Of a stretch of 64,000 bases of DNA, positions 47,854 to 58,125 are shown in pieces. The notes under the pieces were generated by a model. It did not search any database. It was not told the origin of the DNA and saw only the letters and a list, made by a program, of their open reading frames with translations. A program made the translations under genes and the position numbers. The stretch is from Brachynemurus nebulosus (Eukaryota > Arthropoda > Insecta > Neuroptera > Myrmeleontidae): assembly GCA_035578155.1 (NCBI GenBank), contig JAPWDM010000005.1:46588954-46652953 (forward strand), given 5' to 3'. Within the stretch, counting starts at the first letter, position 1; every line of letters starts with the position of its first letter.

Positions 47854-50800
47854 AAACGAATCTACTGGAATCAACCTTGCCCTATATTCACATAGACAAC
47901 GGAAACGGACAAGCTTTAAAATTTCTAATTGATACAGGTTCCTCCCACTCCTTTATAAATCCTGAACACATACATCCCAACGCAACAGAAACCATAAATC
48001 CCGTATCTATTAAAGCATTATTAGGGACCCACACGGTTACAAAAATGGTACTTTTACCCACATTTGAAGAATTTAATCAAAACGGCACTATCGAATTCTT
48101 ATTGCTTAAATTTCATGCCTATTTCGACGGACTCATAGGACTGGACGCACTAAATCAGTTAGGAGCTCAAATTGATATTCCCAACAAACAGTTAATTACA
48201 CCCTTTGCTAGAAATAAATTACTTTTTAAACCAAACATAACAAGTGGGATTCACATAATAAATTCTAATTGTAAACAAATAATCAGATTACCTATAGACG
48301 TACAATCAGGAGATGTCTACGTCACAGAAACTAGAATTCAAAATAAATTTTTAATCCCTTCAGGTGTATACAGAGCAAATGATTGGCACATATTTGCACC
48401 GGTAATCAATTTGACTAATAGTAACCAAAAGTTTTTAATTGAACAACCATTAAAAGTCGAAATTCTAAATCATGATTTTATTGATTGCAATTTTAACCAA
48501 ATCGTTTCGAATAACGATAATATTCAACCTCCTATAGAAAATCTAATTAGGACAGAACATTTAAACACTGAAGAGAAAAAGGCAATTTTCAAAATTTGTC
48601 GTAAATACGAAGATATATTTTATAAAGACGGACAGGACTTAACTTTTACAAACAAAATTAAGCACGAAATTAAAACGACTGACGATTTACCTATTTACAC
48701 AAAATCTTATCGATACCCGTATATTCATAGGGACGAAGTAAAAACTCAAATAGACAAAATGTTAGAGCAGGGAATAATTAGACCTAGTTACTCGCCCTGG
48801 AGTAGTCCCATTTGGATTGTTCCAAAGAAGCAGGACGCGAGCGGGAAACAGAAATGGAGATTAGTAGTGGACTACCGAAAATTAAATGACAAGACGATAG
48901 GAGACAAATACCCCATTCCCAACATTACAGATATACTAGACAAATTAGGAAAGTGCATGTACTTCACCACTTTAGATTTAGCATCTGGTTTTCATCAGAT
49001 TGAAGTACATCCGCGCGATATAGAAAAGACTGCTTTCACAGTAGACCATGGGCATTACGAGTACGTACGCATGCCCTTTGGATTAAAAAACGCTCCGTCA
49101 ACCTTTCAACGGGTTATGGATAACGTTTTAAAGGACTTGCAAGGAACTTCGTGTCTGGTATACATGGACGACATTATTGTTTACTCGACATCATTACAAG
49201 AACACATAGTTAATTTAGACAAAGTATTCAGTAGACTAAAAGACGCAAATCTAAAAATCCAACTTGACAAAAGTGAATTTCTTAGACGTGAAATAGATTT
49301 TTTAGGACATGTTGTAACCGACGCAGGAATTAAGCCAAATCCGGACAAAATTCGAGCTATTCAAAAATTTCCTATCCCGAAAACTCAAAAAGACATCAAA
49401 TCATTCCTTGGACTTTTAGGCTACTACAGGAAGTTCATCAAGGACTTCGCTAAATTGACAAAACCCATGACCAAGTGCCTGAAGAAAGGTGAAAATGTCA
49501 AACATACACCTGAATTCATTAAGTGCTTCGATACCTGTAAGGATCTCCTTACTAACGATCCTATCCTTGCTTACCCTGATTTCAACAAGGAATTTCTTTT
49601 GACTACCGATGCTAGCAATGTGGCAATTGGTGCAATTTTGTCACAGGGTCCAATAGGAAAAGACCATCCTATTTGTTATGCATCCCGAACTTTGACTAAC
49701 ACGGAACAAAATTACTCGACAATAGAAAAAGAACTTTTGGCCATCGTATGGGCAACAAAGTATTTTAGACCATACCTTTACGGACGACGTTTCACTATAA
49801 TTACTGACCATCAACCTCTTCGTTGGCTCATGTCTCTAAAAGAACCCAATAGTAAATTGGTAAGATGGAGACTGAAACTCGAAGAATTCGACTACCAAAT
49901 CATTCATAAACCTGGACGTCAAAATGCCAATGCAGACGCACTCTCTCGTGTATTAATAGACAGCAACCTTCATAGTAGCATTCACTCGATGAATAGTAGC
50001 ACTAATACCAATAACAATTCGGCAGATAGTACTTCTATTGAAACTGTACACAGTGCCTCCGAAGATGATACATCTTTAATACGAATTTCGGAAAACCCTC
50101 TAAACGATTTTAAAAATCAATTGATTATCAATAAAACAGAGAACATACAAAATGTCAGGAAACGTAAATTTGAAATTCTTTTTAATACGCGACGACGTAT
50201 CACGATTAACTTAACATCTGACGATGACGATACACTTATCTCCGTAATAAAAGAGAATGTTCCACCAAAACTCCTTTTAGCCCTTTATTGTCCCGACGAT
50301 GAATTGTTCTTAAAAATACAAAGAATATACTCTGATTACTTTTCACAAGGCAAACAATATCGTATTATTAGAGCCACTAAAATCCTCGAAGACGTTTTAG
50401 AAGAAGACAAGCAGGACGAACTTATAAAAAAATACCACGACTTTAGACACACAGGCATTAATGAGACTTTTATTCATTTAAGACGTAACCACTACTTCCC
50501 AAATTTAAAATCAAAAATATCATATTACGTTAACAATTGCAAACTTTGTAATGAAAACAAATACGATCGACGACCTCCTAAGCAAACTTTTGAACTAACT
50601 CAAACGCCGACACAACCTCTTGAAATTGTCCACTTGGACATATTTTATTTGGAAAATTTAAAATATTTAACTATCATTGATAAATTCTCACGTTTCGGAC
50701 AGGCGTATGAAATTGAAACAAGAAACACACCCCATATTCTCGAAGCAATGGCGCAATATATTTCGCAATACGGACGACCAAAAAATATAGTAGTCGACGC

Positions 50801-51491
50801 CGAAAAAGGGTTCGATTCTATACGATTTAGACAATTTTGTGAAACATACGGAATTAATATACATATAACGGCTATTAGAAGTTCAACGTCAAATTCTCCT
50901 GTTGAACGGTTTCATTCAACACTCCTGGAAAAATACCGTATCACTCACGCCACAGACAAATCTTCTTCACCTAGCCTGAAAATGTTACATACAATTTTTA
51001 TATATAACAACTCCATACATAACGCCATAAATTGCACTCCATACGAATTATTTTTTGGACGGAAATATGACTCTAAATTAACCCCCAACGCGGAAATGGT
51101 ACAACAAGAACGTGAAAAGTTCCTACGTGAATCATTTCAAAATCAGGTCCAAAACAAAGAAAACAAAATAAATAAAATAAATACTAAACGCGAACCACCC
51201 ATCAACTATTCACCCAACCAAATAAGTTATTTTCAGGAAAATAAACAAAATAATAAGTTACATAAAAAATTTAAACAAATCACTATTAAAACTAACAATA
51301 GGGCAACAGTGACTGATACTAAAAATCGGAAAATCCCTAAAAGAAAACTAAGGCGACCTACCTTGTTACAGAATAACGCTACTCCTGACGAAAATAACGA
51401 AAATGCAGAGACTCGAAATACGGGACTTAACGAACAACCCGGGACTAGTGGCTGTGCAACTAGGGCAGGGCAGACTCAACCAAGGATATAA
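47829..51491 (+). CDS. pol: Pol polyprotein: protease, reverse transcriptase, RNase H, integrase
   Basis: About 1220 residues in the -1 frame relative to gag, made by frameshifting, so it has no start codon of its own (open from 47808). In order: aspartic protease with LIDTGSS (D at about 35); reverse transcriptase with VVDYRKLN and the catalytic YMDD at about 445-448; RNase H with TTDAS (D at about 594) and TDHQPLRW; integrase with the HHCC zinc region (about 870-912) and the D,D35E triad (about D937, D990, E1026). All catalytic residues expected for the Ty3/gypsy class are present. The C-terminal Asn/Lys-rich tail overlaps the start of env by 89 bases. Confidence 0.93.
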   Translation: MGPQYGYIETNLLESTLPYIHIDNGNGQALKFLIDTGSSHSFINPEHIHPNATETINPVSIKALLGTHTVTKMVLLPTFEEFNQNGTIEFLLLKFHAYFDGLIGLDALNQLGAQIDIPNKQLITPFARNKLLFKPNITSGIHIINSNCKQIIRLPIDVQSGDVYVTETRIQNKFLIPSGVYRANDWHIFAPVINLTNSNQKFLIEQPLKVEILNHDFIDCNFNQIVSNNDNIQPPIENLIRTEHLNTEEKKAIFKICRKYEDIFYKDGQDLTFTNKIKHEIKTTDDLPIYTKSYRYPYIHRDEVKTQIDKMLEQGIIRPSYSPWSSPIWIVPKKQDASGKQKWRLVVDYRKLNDKTIGDKYPIPNITDILDKLGKCMYFTTLDLASGFHQIEVHPRDIEKTAFTVDHGHYEYVRMPFGLKNAPSTFQRVMDNVLKDLQGTSCLVYMDDIIVYSTSLQEHIVNLDKVFSRLKDANLKIQLDKSEFLRREIDFLGHVVTDAGIKPNPDKIRAIQKFPIPKTQKDIKSFLGLLGYYRKFIKDFAKLTKPMTKCLKKGENVKHTPEFIKCFDTCKDLLTNDPILAYPDFNKEFLLTTDASNVAIGAILSQGPIGKDHPICYASRTLTNTEQNYSTIEKELLAIVWATKYFRPYLYGRRFTIITDHQPLRWLMSLKEPNSKLVRWRLKLEEFDYQIIHKPGRQNANADALSRVLIDSNLHSSIHSMNSSTNTNNNSADSTSIETVHSASEDDTSLIRISENPLNDFKNQLIINKTENIQNVRKRKFEILFNTRRRITINLTSDDDDTLISVIKENVPPKLLLALYCPDDELFLKIQRIYSDYFSQGKQYRIIRATKILEDVLEEDKQDELIKKYHDFRHTGINETFIHLRRNHYFPNLKSKISYYVNNCKLCNENKYDRRPPKQTFELTQTPTQPLEIVHLDIFYLENLKYLTIIDKFSRFGQAYEIETRNTPHILEAMAQYISQYGRPKNIVVDAEKGFDSIRFRQFCETYGINIHITAIRSSTSNSPVERFHSTLLEKYRITHATDKSSSPSLKMLHTIFIYNNSIHNAINCTPYELFFGRKYDSKLTPNAEMVQQEREKFLRESFQNQVQNKENKINKINTKREPPINYSPNQISYFQENKQNNKLHKKFKQITIKTNNRATVTDTKNRKIPKRKLRRPTLLQNNATPDENNENAETRNTGLNEQPGTSGCATRAGQTQPRI

Positions 51492-52977
51492 CAAATTCCT
51501 ACACATCATTAACCTTAACCTTTATAAGGAAAATTTGGAAAAAATTGAAACTTCTTTAAAATATCTCGATAACGATAGCAATTATTTAAATAATTCTCTT
51601 AAAAACATAGTCAAATTAAAATTCAAAGAATTACAAAACACATTTAAACAAATTTACCCTATACGCGTAAAAAGAGCCCTCATAAATGCATTAGGTTCTG
51701 CTATAAAATTTATAACCGGTAATATGGACAACGAAGATGCGCTAAGAATAAACCAGGATATAGAAAATATCAAATTAAACCAACACAATTTAGTTTCTAG
51801 TAGCAATAAACAAATTAAAATCAACGAGATGATGTTCCAAAGATTTAATAATATTTCAGAACACATAAATTTACAGCAGGATGCCATAAATAAAATTTTC
51901 TCCACAATGAGAGATCAAGTAGCGGGCAATTTAAATAATCGGGAACAGAACTTTCTAAGTGCTTTTCAACATGTTAATCATATAATATATAATATCGATC
52001 TATTGCATTCGCATTTGATTCAGCTAACTCAAGCAATAAATCTTGCAAAACTGAATGTACTTCCTACCCTAATATTGTCCCCCGACGAATTAGATCACGC
52101 TTATGAAATTCTACAATCCCAAAACCTACCCATTCGATCCTTGTATCAAGTATATGAACTATTAACATTTCAAGCGTACTACAATAACACTAATATCATT
52201 TTCAATGTACGTATCCCTATTTTCGAACCCGAATTTTATCAACTTAACCTTTTGGAACCGTTACCTATAAAAAATAAATCCATAGTAGTCCCATATCCAT
52301 ATATCCTTAGCGGAAAAAATGTAAATTACTTTTCAAAAAAGGAATGCCAACAACTGAATAAATTGTACATATGTAATAAAGAAGATTTAGTAAAAATACC
52401 ACAGACCGACAATTGCTTTAACCGTATCCTCCAAGGACAGACAGCAAACTGCACCTACGAGGAATCTGAAGAAACGACAAAAATTAAACAAATAACCCCG
52501 CAACATATTATAATCAAAAACGCCAAAAATCTTACAATTTTCACTACCTGCGGTATAGATCAACGAGCTATAACCGGAACCACATTGATCTACTTCAACA
52601 AATGTGAAATCACCATTAAAGGGACACTGTATCGAAACCAGGAATTCAGCGCTACAGAACAACTTCACATTTTACCTCTTCATGAGCTACAAGTTGAACA
52701 ATACCAGCTATTGCCCAAAATCAACCTTAATAAACTTAACATGGCTAACATCGAAAACAGGAAAGAAATAAGGGAAGTAAGGACTACAACATATGTTCAT
52801 ACGTCAAGTCTGTACATAACTATCATTTTTCTCATTGTAACTATCATCGTGTACATTACCATCCAGAAAATTATCAGAAACCGACTAGTTAAACGAAATG
52901 CATTATCGGCCCATCCAAACGAGCCAATACTCATCTGGAATAGGCCTCAAACTCAGCGGGGAGGAGTTATGGAATGA
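51403..52977 (+). CDS. env: Env-like membrane glycoprotein (baculovirus F-type, errantivirus)
   Basis: 524 codons in the +1 frame relative to pol. It has a furin-type site RVKR at about 88-91, followed by a hydrophobic ALINALGSAIKF segment resembling the fusion peptide of insect errantivirus/baculovirus F proteins, then long helical heptad-like stretches, a Cys-containing region, several N-glycosylation sites and a C-terminal membrane span at about 470-489 with a basic cytoplasmic tail. No signal peptide follows the first ATG, so the mature N-terminus probably comes from a spliced leader. The stop codon lies inside the 3' LTR. The frame is uninterrupted. Function is inferred from family resemblance only. 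Confidence 0.85.
   Translation: MQRLEIRDLTNNPGLVAVQLGQGRLNQGYNKFLHIINLNLYKENLEKIETSLKYLDNDSNYLNNSLKNIVKLKFKELQNTFKQIYPIRVKRALINALGSAIKFITGNMDNEDALRINQDIENIKLNQHNLVSSSNKQIKINEMMFQRFNNISEHINLQQDAINKIFSTMRDQVAGNLNNREQNFLSAFQHVNHIIYNIDLLHSHLIQLTQAINLAKLNVLPTLILSPDELDHAYEILQSQNLPIRSLYQVYELLTFQAYYNNTNIIFNVRIPIFEPEFYQLNLLEPLPIKNKSIVVPYPYILSGKNVNYFSKKECQQLNKLYICNKEDLVKIPQTDNCFNRILQGQTANCTYEESEETTKIKQITPQHIIIKNAKNLTIFTTCGIDQRAITGTTLIYFNKCEITIKGTLYRNQEFSATEQLHILPLHELQVEQYQLLPKINLNKLNMANIENRKEIREVRTTTYVHTSSLYITIIFLIVTIIVYITIQKIIRNRLVKRNALSAHPNEPILIWNRPQTQRGGVME
52955..52964 (+). other. Polypurine tract
   Basis: AGCGGGGAGG immediately before the 3' LTR, the plus-strand DNA primer site. It lies within the env coding sequence. 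Confidence 0.75.
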
Positions 52978-53369
52978 CCACATCCGCCAAATAAGCTACA
53001 TCAGCGTCTTCACACAGTCGCCTATACGTTTCATAGAATTTAGTGTCATAGGGCAATTATAACAAACTTATGAACATTAACATATCATATTATAATTCAT
53101 ATCATCATTTTATTTTATTATCTAAACTTGTAATTATACACAACATGTAATATGTATTAATTCTTTATGCTTAATAATCATTATAAAACATATATAAACG
53201 ATTAAAACAAAAGACACATTTAACTTCCGATTTAGCAGTTAAGCTAGGCGTAATCTCTGTTCGGGCATTATTCATTTCTTTGTAATATTTTATTGTATCA
53301 AAATTAATAAAAATTGTGAAAGTTAATTAAAATAAATTTTTAAAAACTAATTTTAATTGTTGTAAAACA

Positions 53370-53374
<5 letters not shown>
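52965..53374 (+). repeat. 3' LTR (410 bp)
   Basis: Same length and, by eye, same sequence as the 5' LTR. Its first 13 bases encode the end of env. It is followed directly by ATAT of the microsatellite, which also precedes the 5' LTR. Confidence 0.93.

Positions 53375-53437
<63 letters not shown>
53375..53437. repeat. (AT)n microsatellite, right part
   Basis: Continuation of the run at 45738-45784. The ATAT target duplication cannot be told apart from the repeat itself. Confidence 0.9.
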
Positions 53438-53442
<5 letters not shown>

Positions 53443-54179
53443 CAACTTTCTGAAGTGATTAGTTATCAAAAAGTGTATCTACCTGTTCCAATTCTGACTT
53501 CTTCAAACATTAACTAGGATGTTTGTATTGTGAAAATCAGTTACGCTAAATACAAGAGCGTATTTTGTCGAAAAACAAAATTTCACGAATTACCATACTG
53601 TTTTTGAAATTATGACATTAAGTTAAATAATGATGTTCATCTGTCATCTGACATGATCAACTGTCGTATTTTCCTATTGTTTCGTATTAAATACATTTGT
53701 CCTCAGAGATGAGATGTTTTCTTGAGGTAAAAAGTTCCAAGTTGATTGGTTAAGCTACTAAATATCTGTAGCTTATGTCCTTCGTTGGACTGGTTAAATT
53801 GTTAGGCGAAAAGGTGAGACAAACAAATAAACAAATTTACTTTTGCGCTTATAATATAGTAGTTAGGATTGGAATTCTATTCGAATTAGATTTAACAAAA
53901 CTACAACTTAAGTTACAAAATCGAATTCGTTTGACAATGCAATTCGAATTATACAGTAAATATAATCTATTTGTATAAAATAACCGGCAGTCTTGCTTTT
54001 AATATTATAATCGTACATTAACTCGAACTACGAAAAATGTGACTCAAATGATTCGAGTATAATAAAGGTCGAGTCCCATCACACTTTTCCCATCATATCG
54101 AGAATGCAATGGATCTTGCGTTGAGTTAAGATAAAAATTAGTTAGCAAAAAGTTTTTAGATTGTTAAAGGTTTAATTTT
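53438..54179. other. No gene; old repeat tail
   Basis: 53700-53870 has 'gagatgttttcttgaggtaaaaag' class words shared with 28370-28620 and 39460-39560. The rest is AT-rich with nothing recognised. Confidence 0.4.
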
Positions 54180-54975
54180 CATTTCCTAGAATATTCGATG
54201 TTAAATAGGATTTATTTTAAGGTAGGCAAGGGGGAATTATAAACATGTACATGTATCTATTATAAATGATTCATAATACATAAATTTTTATCTAAACATT
54301 TGTTGTAACACACATGTATTTATAATTGCAGAAGTTGATAATTTCTTAAATATCTTTATTTTGAAAATTCAAAAAATACATAATTTACAAAGATTAAAAA
54401 AAAAATTGAAATGGCTAAAATAAAAACACGGTTTTTACTTAGAAGATACCAATATATTTTAAATTGATAAATTTCTGTTACTTTTTTCGGCTTTAAATAA
54501 AGCGGTATTTGCAAAGCAAAAATTATGTTTTTATTTTATAAAATGGAAGAAAGGTAACGCTCAAATTCTTTAAATGATTAAGACGATAGACGAGTTAACT
54601 CGTCCTGCAATATGGCGGTTCAAAATGCTGTGATATGTATATATTCACTGGTACAGGTACCGCCATCTGTAACAGATTTTCCGAAATACAGTGTAATTCT
54701 AAATATTGTTCAATTTTATCAACATAGTTTAGTATAATTTATATTTTGTAAATTCCTAGGGTTCACTTTTTTGATGTTGGGATCTTTGATTTTTTTCTTT
54801 TTCTTTTTTTGTAACCTTATCTATTGTACTTATCACTGGCAGTAAAAAGTCCGGCATTTTCAGACAAAAAATTTTTTCCATATGGTTGTTAGAAGCGTTA
54901 AATATATTTAAAAGTCCAGTTTAATTTCAAGTGTTGAAAATAATTTTTCTAGTAGTAAATGAACCACTAAATAAA
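54180..54975 (-). pseudogene. Partial duplicate of the 3' end of the DMAC2-like gene
   Basis: 54912-54970 (minus strand) is a diverged copy of the last codons of the gene at 55331-56226: 'tttaatttcaagtgt', then 'tctagtagtaaatgaacca' against 'tctagtagcaaacaaacca'. Downstream flank sequence also recurs ('aaattcaaaaaatacataat' at 54365 and 55280). A local tandem duplication carried only the tail of the gene; it has no start or open frame. Confidence 0.5.
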
Positions 54976-55330
54976 TCCATGTTTTCTCATATCATACTGC
55001 ACACGTAATGGCTTTATATTTTAAAATTTTTTTCTTAAAATATCAGATGTTAAACCGAATTTATTAATTTAATTATATAAGGAACAGGAACAGTTAAACA
55101 GGATTTATGTATTGTAAGAAAACCAAGCCAAAAATTAATACATATGTTTATTTAGACATTCATTATAACATTGATGTAATTATAATTGCATATGTTTCGT
55201 TATGTAATTATAATTGCATGTTAGAATGCTCTGTGTTATTAGAATGCATAATTATGATTTTTTCAAATATGTAAATTAAAAATTCAAAAAATACATAATT
55301 TACAAAGAGTATTGAAAAAAGTAAATAAAT

Positions 55331-56226
55331 TTAAGAGGCTACTTTAATTTCAAGTGTCGGGAATAATTCTTCTAGTAGCAAACAAACCATTTCGAATGAT
55401 TTTGTCGGAATTTTATCCAAATGTAATACTTTTAATTTATTAAAACGATATAAGGCTTCCAATCCTCGTGCGGTGATATTCGGACAATTTCGTAAATCCA
55501 GTTCTTCCAGAGAGTTATAAAATTGTCCACTGATTCGATCAACACACCAATCATCCATATATTTACAACTTTTGACGCTTAAATATTTGATTTTTTGAAG
55601 TCCTTTCAAATTTTCCAGTCCATCGTAATTAAGAAGCATATTTTCGCAATTGATTTTTTCTACAGTAAATTTTGGATCATAATGCGATGGCAAATTGTAT
55701 TCACCATTTTCATCGTGTCGGATCCATTCGTCACTGTGGTAGAATTTAACGGCGCCTCCACGATGTACGATAAAATGGGCCGCTGCCAGATCAGTGCCTA
55801 ATATTTCAACTCGTTCCGGAATATATCGTTGTTCGAATTCCATCTTCTCCTCTTTTTTCTTCATAAACCATTGCCGTATTTTCGAGGGCCGTAAATCAAT
55901 TGGTGTTTGCAGTAGTTGAATTATGCGACCATGATTGGTTTTTTCTGGGGCGAACAGACTTAATTTTGAACGAAATTCATTAGGTTTCTTGTGTATTGGT
56001 ATTCGCCACTGTAATTCTTCTTTTGTCGGGTTTTTATAGACTTTCATTTCATTATTGTTTGGGATTTTTGAAGAACATTCGACCATTTGAAGTTGTAACG
56101 GGGATAACTTCTTGATTTGGGAACAAATCGAAGTTGAGCATAGTCGATGCTGAAAATTTGAAATTTGGTAAGTCAAATATTTAAATTCATACGATTATTA
56201 ATACAACTTACAGTTATATTAATCAT
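55331..56226 (-). CDS. DMAC2: Distal membrane-arm assembly component 2-like protein (complex I assembly, leucine-rich repeats)
   Basis: Two exons: 56212-56226 (MINIT, then donor GTAAGT) and 55331-56149, joined in phase 0, for 277 residues. The short basic, Ser/Thr-bearing N-terminus (MINITHRLCSTSICSQIKKL) suits a mitochondrial presequence. The C-terminal half has leucine-rich repeats ending in DDWCVDRISGQ, SLEELDLRNCPNITARGLEAL and KLKVLHLDKIPT, the pattern of DMAC2/ATP5SL proteins that help assemble the distal membrane arm of complex I; the related DMAC2L (factor B) is the main alternative. It is divergent with SF3B6, sharing the 392-bp spacer. A partial copy of its 3' end lies just downstream. 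Confidence 0.85.
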
Positions 56227-56618
56227 TTGTACTTGCGGTTTTTCAATACTGAACAAAAATATGATTATAATTATATGAAGGTTAGAATTAAAAGTTTTGT
56301 GATTATTAACAAAATTTACATTTTTTGTGTATAAATTATTAAATTTTATGATTTATTTGTTTATTAATGATAGAAAATTCATAAATATTTATGTAAACAA
56401 AAGAATTATTTTAAAATCTCCAAACTACAACTGTTTAACGACCACTGGTTTAACAGGCTCTGTCATGTTTGCGTTTGCGCATGTTGATATTTCTGTGTTC
56501 GTTCTAGATGTCAGTGTGACATTTGACATTGGTTCATTTGCGAAACAGACGTAAATTTAATTAATAATTAGCAATTTTTTAGTTTTTTATTGAGAAAAAG
56601 GTATCTGAATTAAGAATC
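56227..56618. promoter_or_regulatory. Divergent promoter between DMAC2-like gene and SF3B6
   Basis: A 392-bp spacer between two ATGs facing away from each other. Around 56440-56555 it is less AT-rich and has ATGTCAGTGTGACATTTGAC, an inverted GTCA pair. No TATA box is obvious, as is usual for housekeeping genes. Confidence 0.5.
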
Positions 56619-57117
56619 ATGGCGTTGGCTATGCAAAGGCGTACAAATGTGAGTAAAATAATAAATTTATTTATTAAGAAGTGAATTCGTAACCTTAATT
56701 TTTTTTCTTTTTAGGTACGTTTACCTCCAGAAGTTAACAGGATATTGTACATTCGAAATTTACCGTATAAAATCAGTGCCGAAGAAATGTACGATATTTT
56801 TGGTAAATATGGTGCAATCAGACAGATTCGAGTGTAAGTGTTTGAATTTGTGTTCCGACTTTAGTCGAATATTTTTTCTGATAATTTGATTTTGTTTTAG
56901 GGGAAATACAGCGGAAACTCGAGGTACCGCCTTTGTGGTTTACGAAGATATCTTTGATGCCAAAAATGCTTGTGACCATTTGTCTGGTTTCAATGTTTGC
57001 AATCGGTATCTTGTCGTTTTGTACTATCAACATAATAAGGCCTTCAAGCGAGTGGATGTTGACAAGAAACAAGAAGAAATTGAAAAAATGAAAACGAAAT
57101 ATGGAATTAATACATAA
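56619..57117 (+). CDS. SF3B6: Splicing factor 3B subunit 6 (SF3b14/p14)
   Basis: Three exons, 56619-56648, 56715-56833 and 56901-57117, give 121 residues. The second intron splits the Val codon of QIRVGN, and both introns are under 70 bp. The product is an RRM protein of the SF3b part of U2 snRNP that contacts the branch-point adenosine in the nucleus. RNP2 (ILYIRNLPY) and RNP1 (GTAFVVYED) are intact, as are RLPPEVNR and the C-terminal [17 protein letters not shown] with its KKQEE.. tail. Length and sequence match the highly conserved family closely. AATAAA-type signals follow near 57167. Confidence 0.97.
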
Positions 57118-58125
57118 TTCATTTTAATATAATAATTTTTAATTAGTTTGTAATTTTTTAAAAAAAATAAAATAAATGTATTTAAATTAATATACAAAAT
57201 TTCGTATTTATTACATTTCAGGTTGAGAGTTAAAACTGGGGTCACTTTTTAATACCGTAAAAGCGGATACATATATAGAAAAACTAGTAATTTGTTGTGT
57301 ATCTAATAGTTTATAGTTAGAAGTAGACGGTTGTATTTGAGTTAGTCGTAAGTTACTATTTATAATACATTTAATGTTAATTGGCTAAATTTTAAGAAAA
57401 ATTATATCTGAAAAGTCAGGGATGAAACAGTGCAAGAATTAGGTTATAAAAATTGGTTTTGTAATTTATTTAAAATATGTTTATGGCTAAAATTGCTAAA
57501 AGGATAGTAAATTTTATATCTTAGTTCCTTCATTTCTTATGTTAATTTTTTTAATTTTTTTTTTTTTATTAATATTCTACATATTTGTGAAAGCTGGGGT
57601 GAACAGATATACCTATGAAGTTAATAGAGACGCACAAGTAGGATAGATAGAAACAAATTGGTGGTGAAAAGAATTTGACATCCCAAGGCTGACCAAAGTT
57701 AGAACTGTTATAAGAAAAAGTCATTAACATTATAATTTGGAATGTATATACATATATATCTTTTGAATTTGTAACTTTCTATGGATTTTTTTTTTAGTAT
57801 TCATTTCCTTACTAAAAAAATAATTTATCTGTCAATTAAACTAAACCACACTTTAGGATTGTCTTCTGAATAAAAAAGAAAATGGATTTTCAAAACAATA
57901 TAAATAAAAAATAAACTACGTGAACCAAAATTAGTCTGCTCTATGTTATCTAATATGTAAGCAAGTGTACGAAAATCGAATACAAAGTTAAAAATCATAC
58001 TATTCATTCTCTTTTACGGTACTGGTTTATTTATAACATATTATCATAGAGTAAAAACATATTATGAAGTAATTTTCAGTTTCATAACATAGGTAGAGGG
58101 CAAGTTGCATAAGTTTCGACATAAT
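57118..58125. other. Convergent intergenic region
   Basis: About 1 kb between the 3' ends of SF3B6 and the C2 gene. It holds poly(A) signals near 57167 on the plus strand; nothing else is recognised. Confidence 0.5.

Larger units (their letters stand above)
45785..53374 (+). mobile_element. Complete env-bearing Ty3/gypsy LTR retrotransposon (errantivirus-like endogenous insect retrovirus)
   Basis: A full element of 7590 bp: 5' LTR (45785-46194), serine-tRNA primer site, gag, pol, env, purine tract and 3' LTR (52965-53374). Gene order, the serine-tRNA primer site, the AGTTA...TAACT ends and the AT-rich ATAT target agree with errantiviruses of the 17.6/297 kind. All three frames are open throughout and I saw no difference between the LTRs, so it is a young copy that may still be active. 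It lies on the plus strand, 770 bp upstream of the HMG-box gene start, in an (AT)n tract. It is an insect genomic element; family-level assignment is from motifs only. Confidence 0.93.

Noticed and set aside
51654..52668. Minus-strand frames inside env
   Set aside because: Antisense shadows of an intact env frame.
53191..53198. TATA box of the 3' LTR driving a downstream gene
   Set aside because: Nothing coding follows on the plus strand for about 3 kb, so there is no target to support it.
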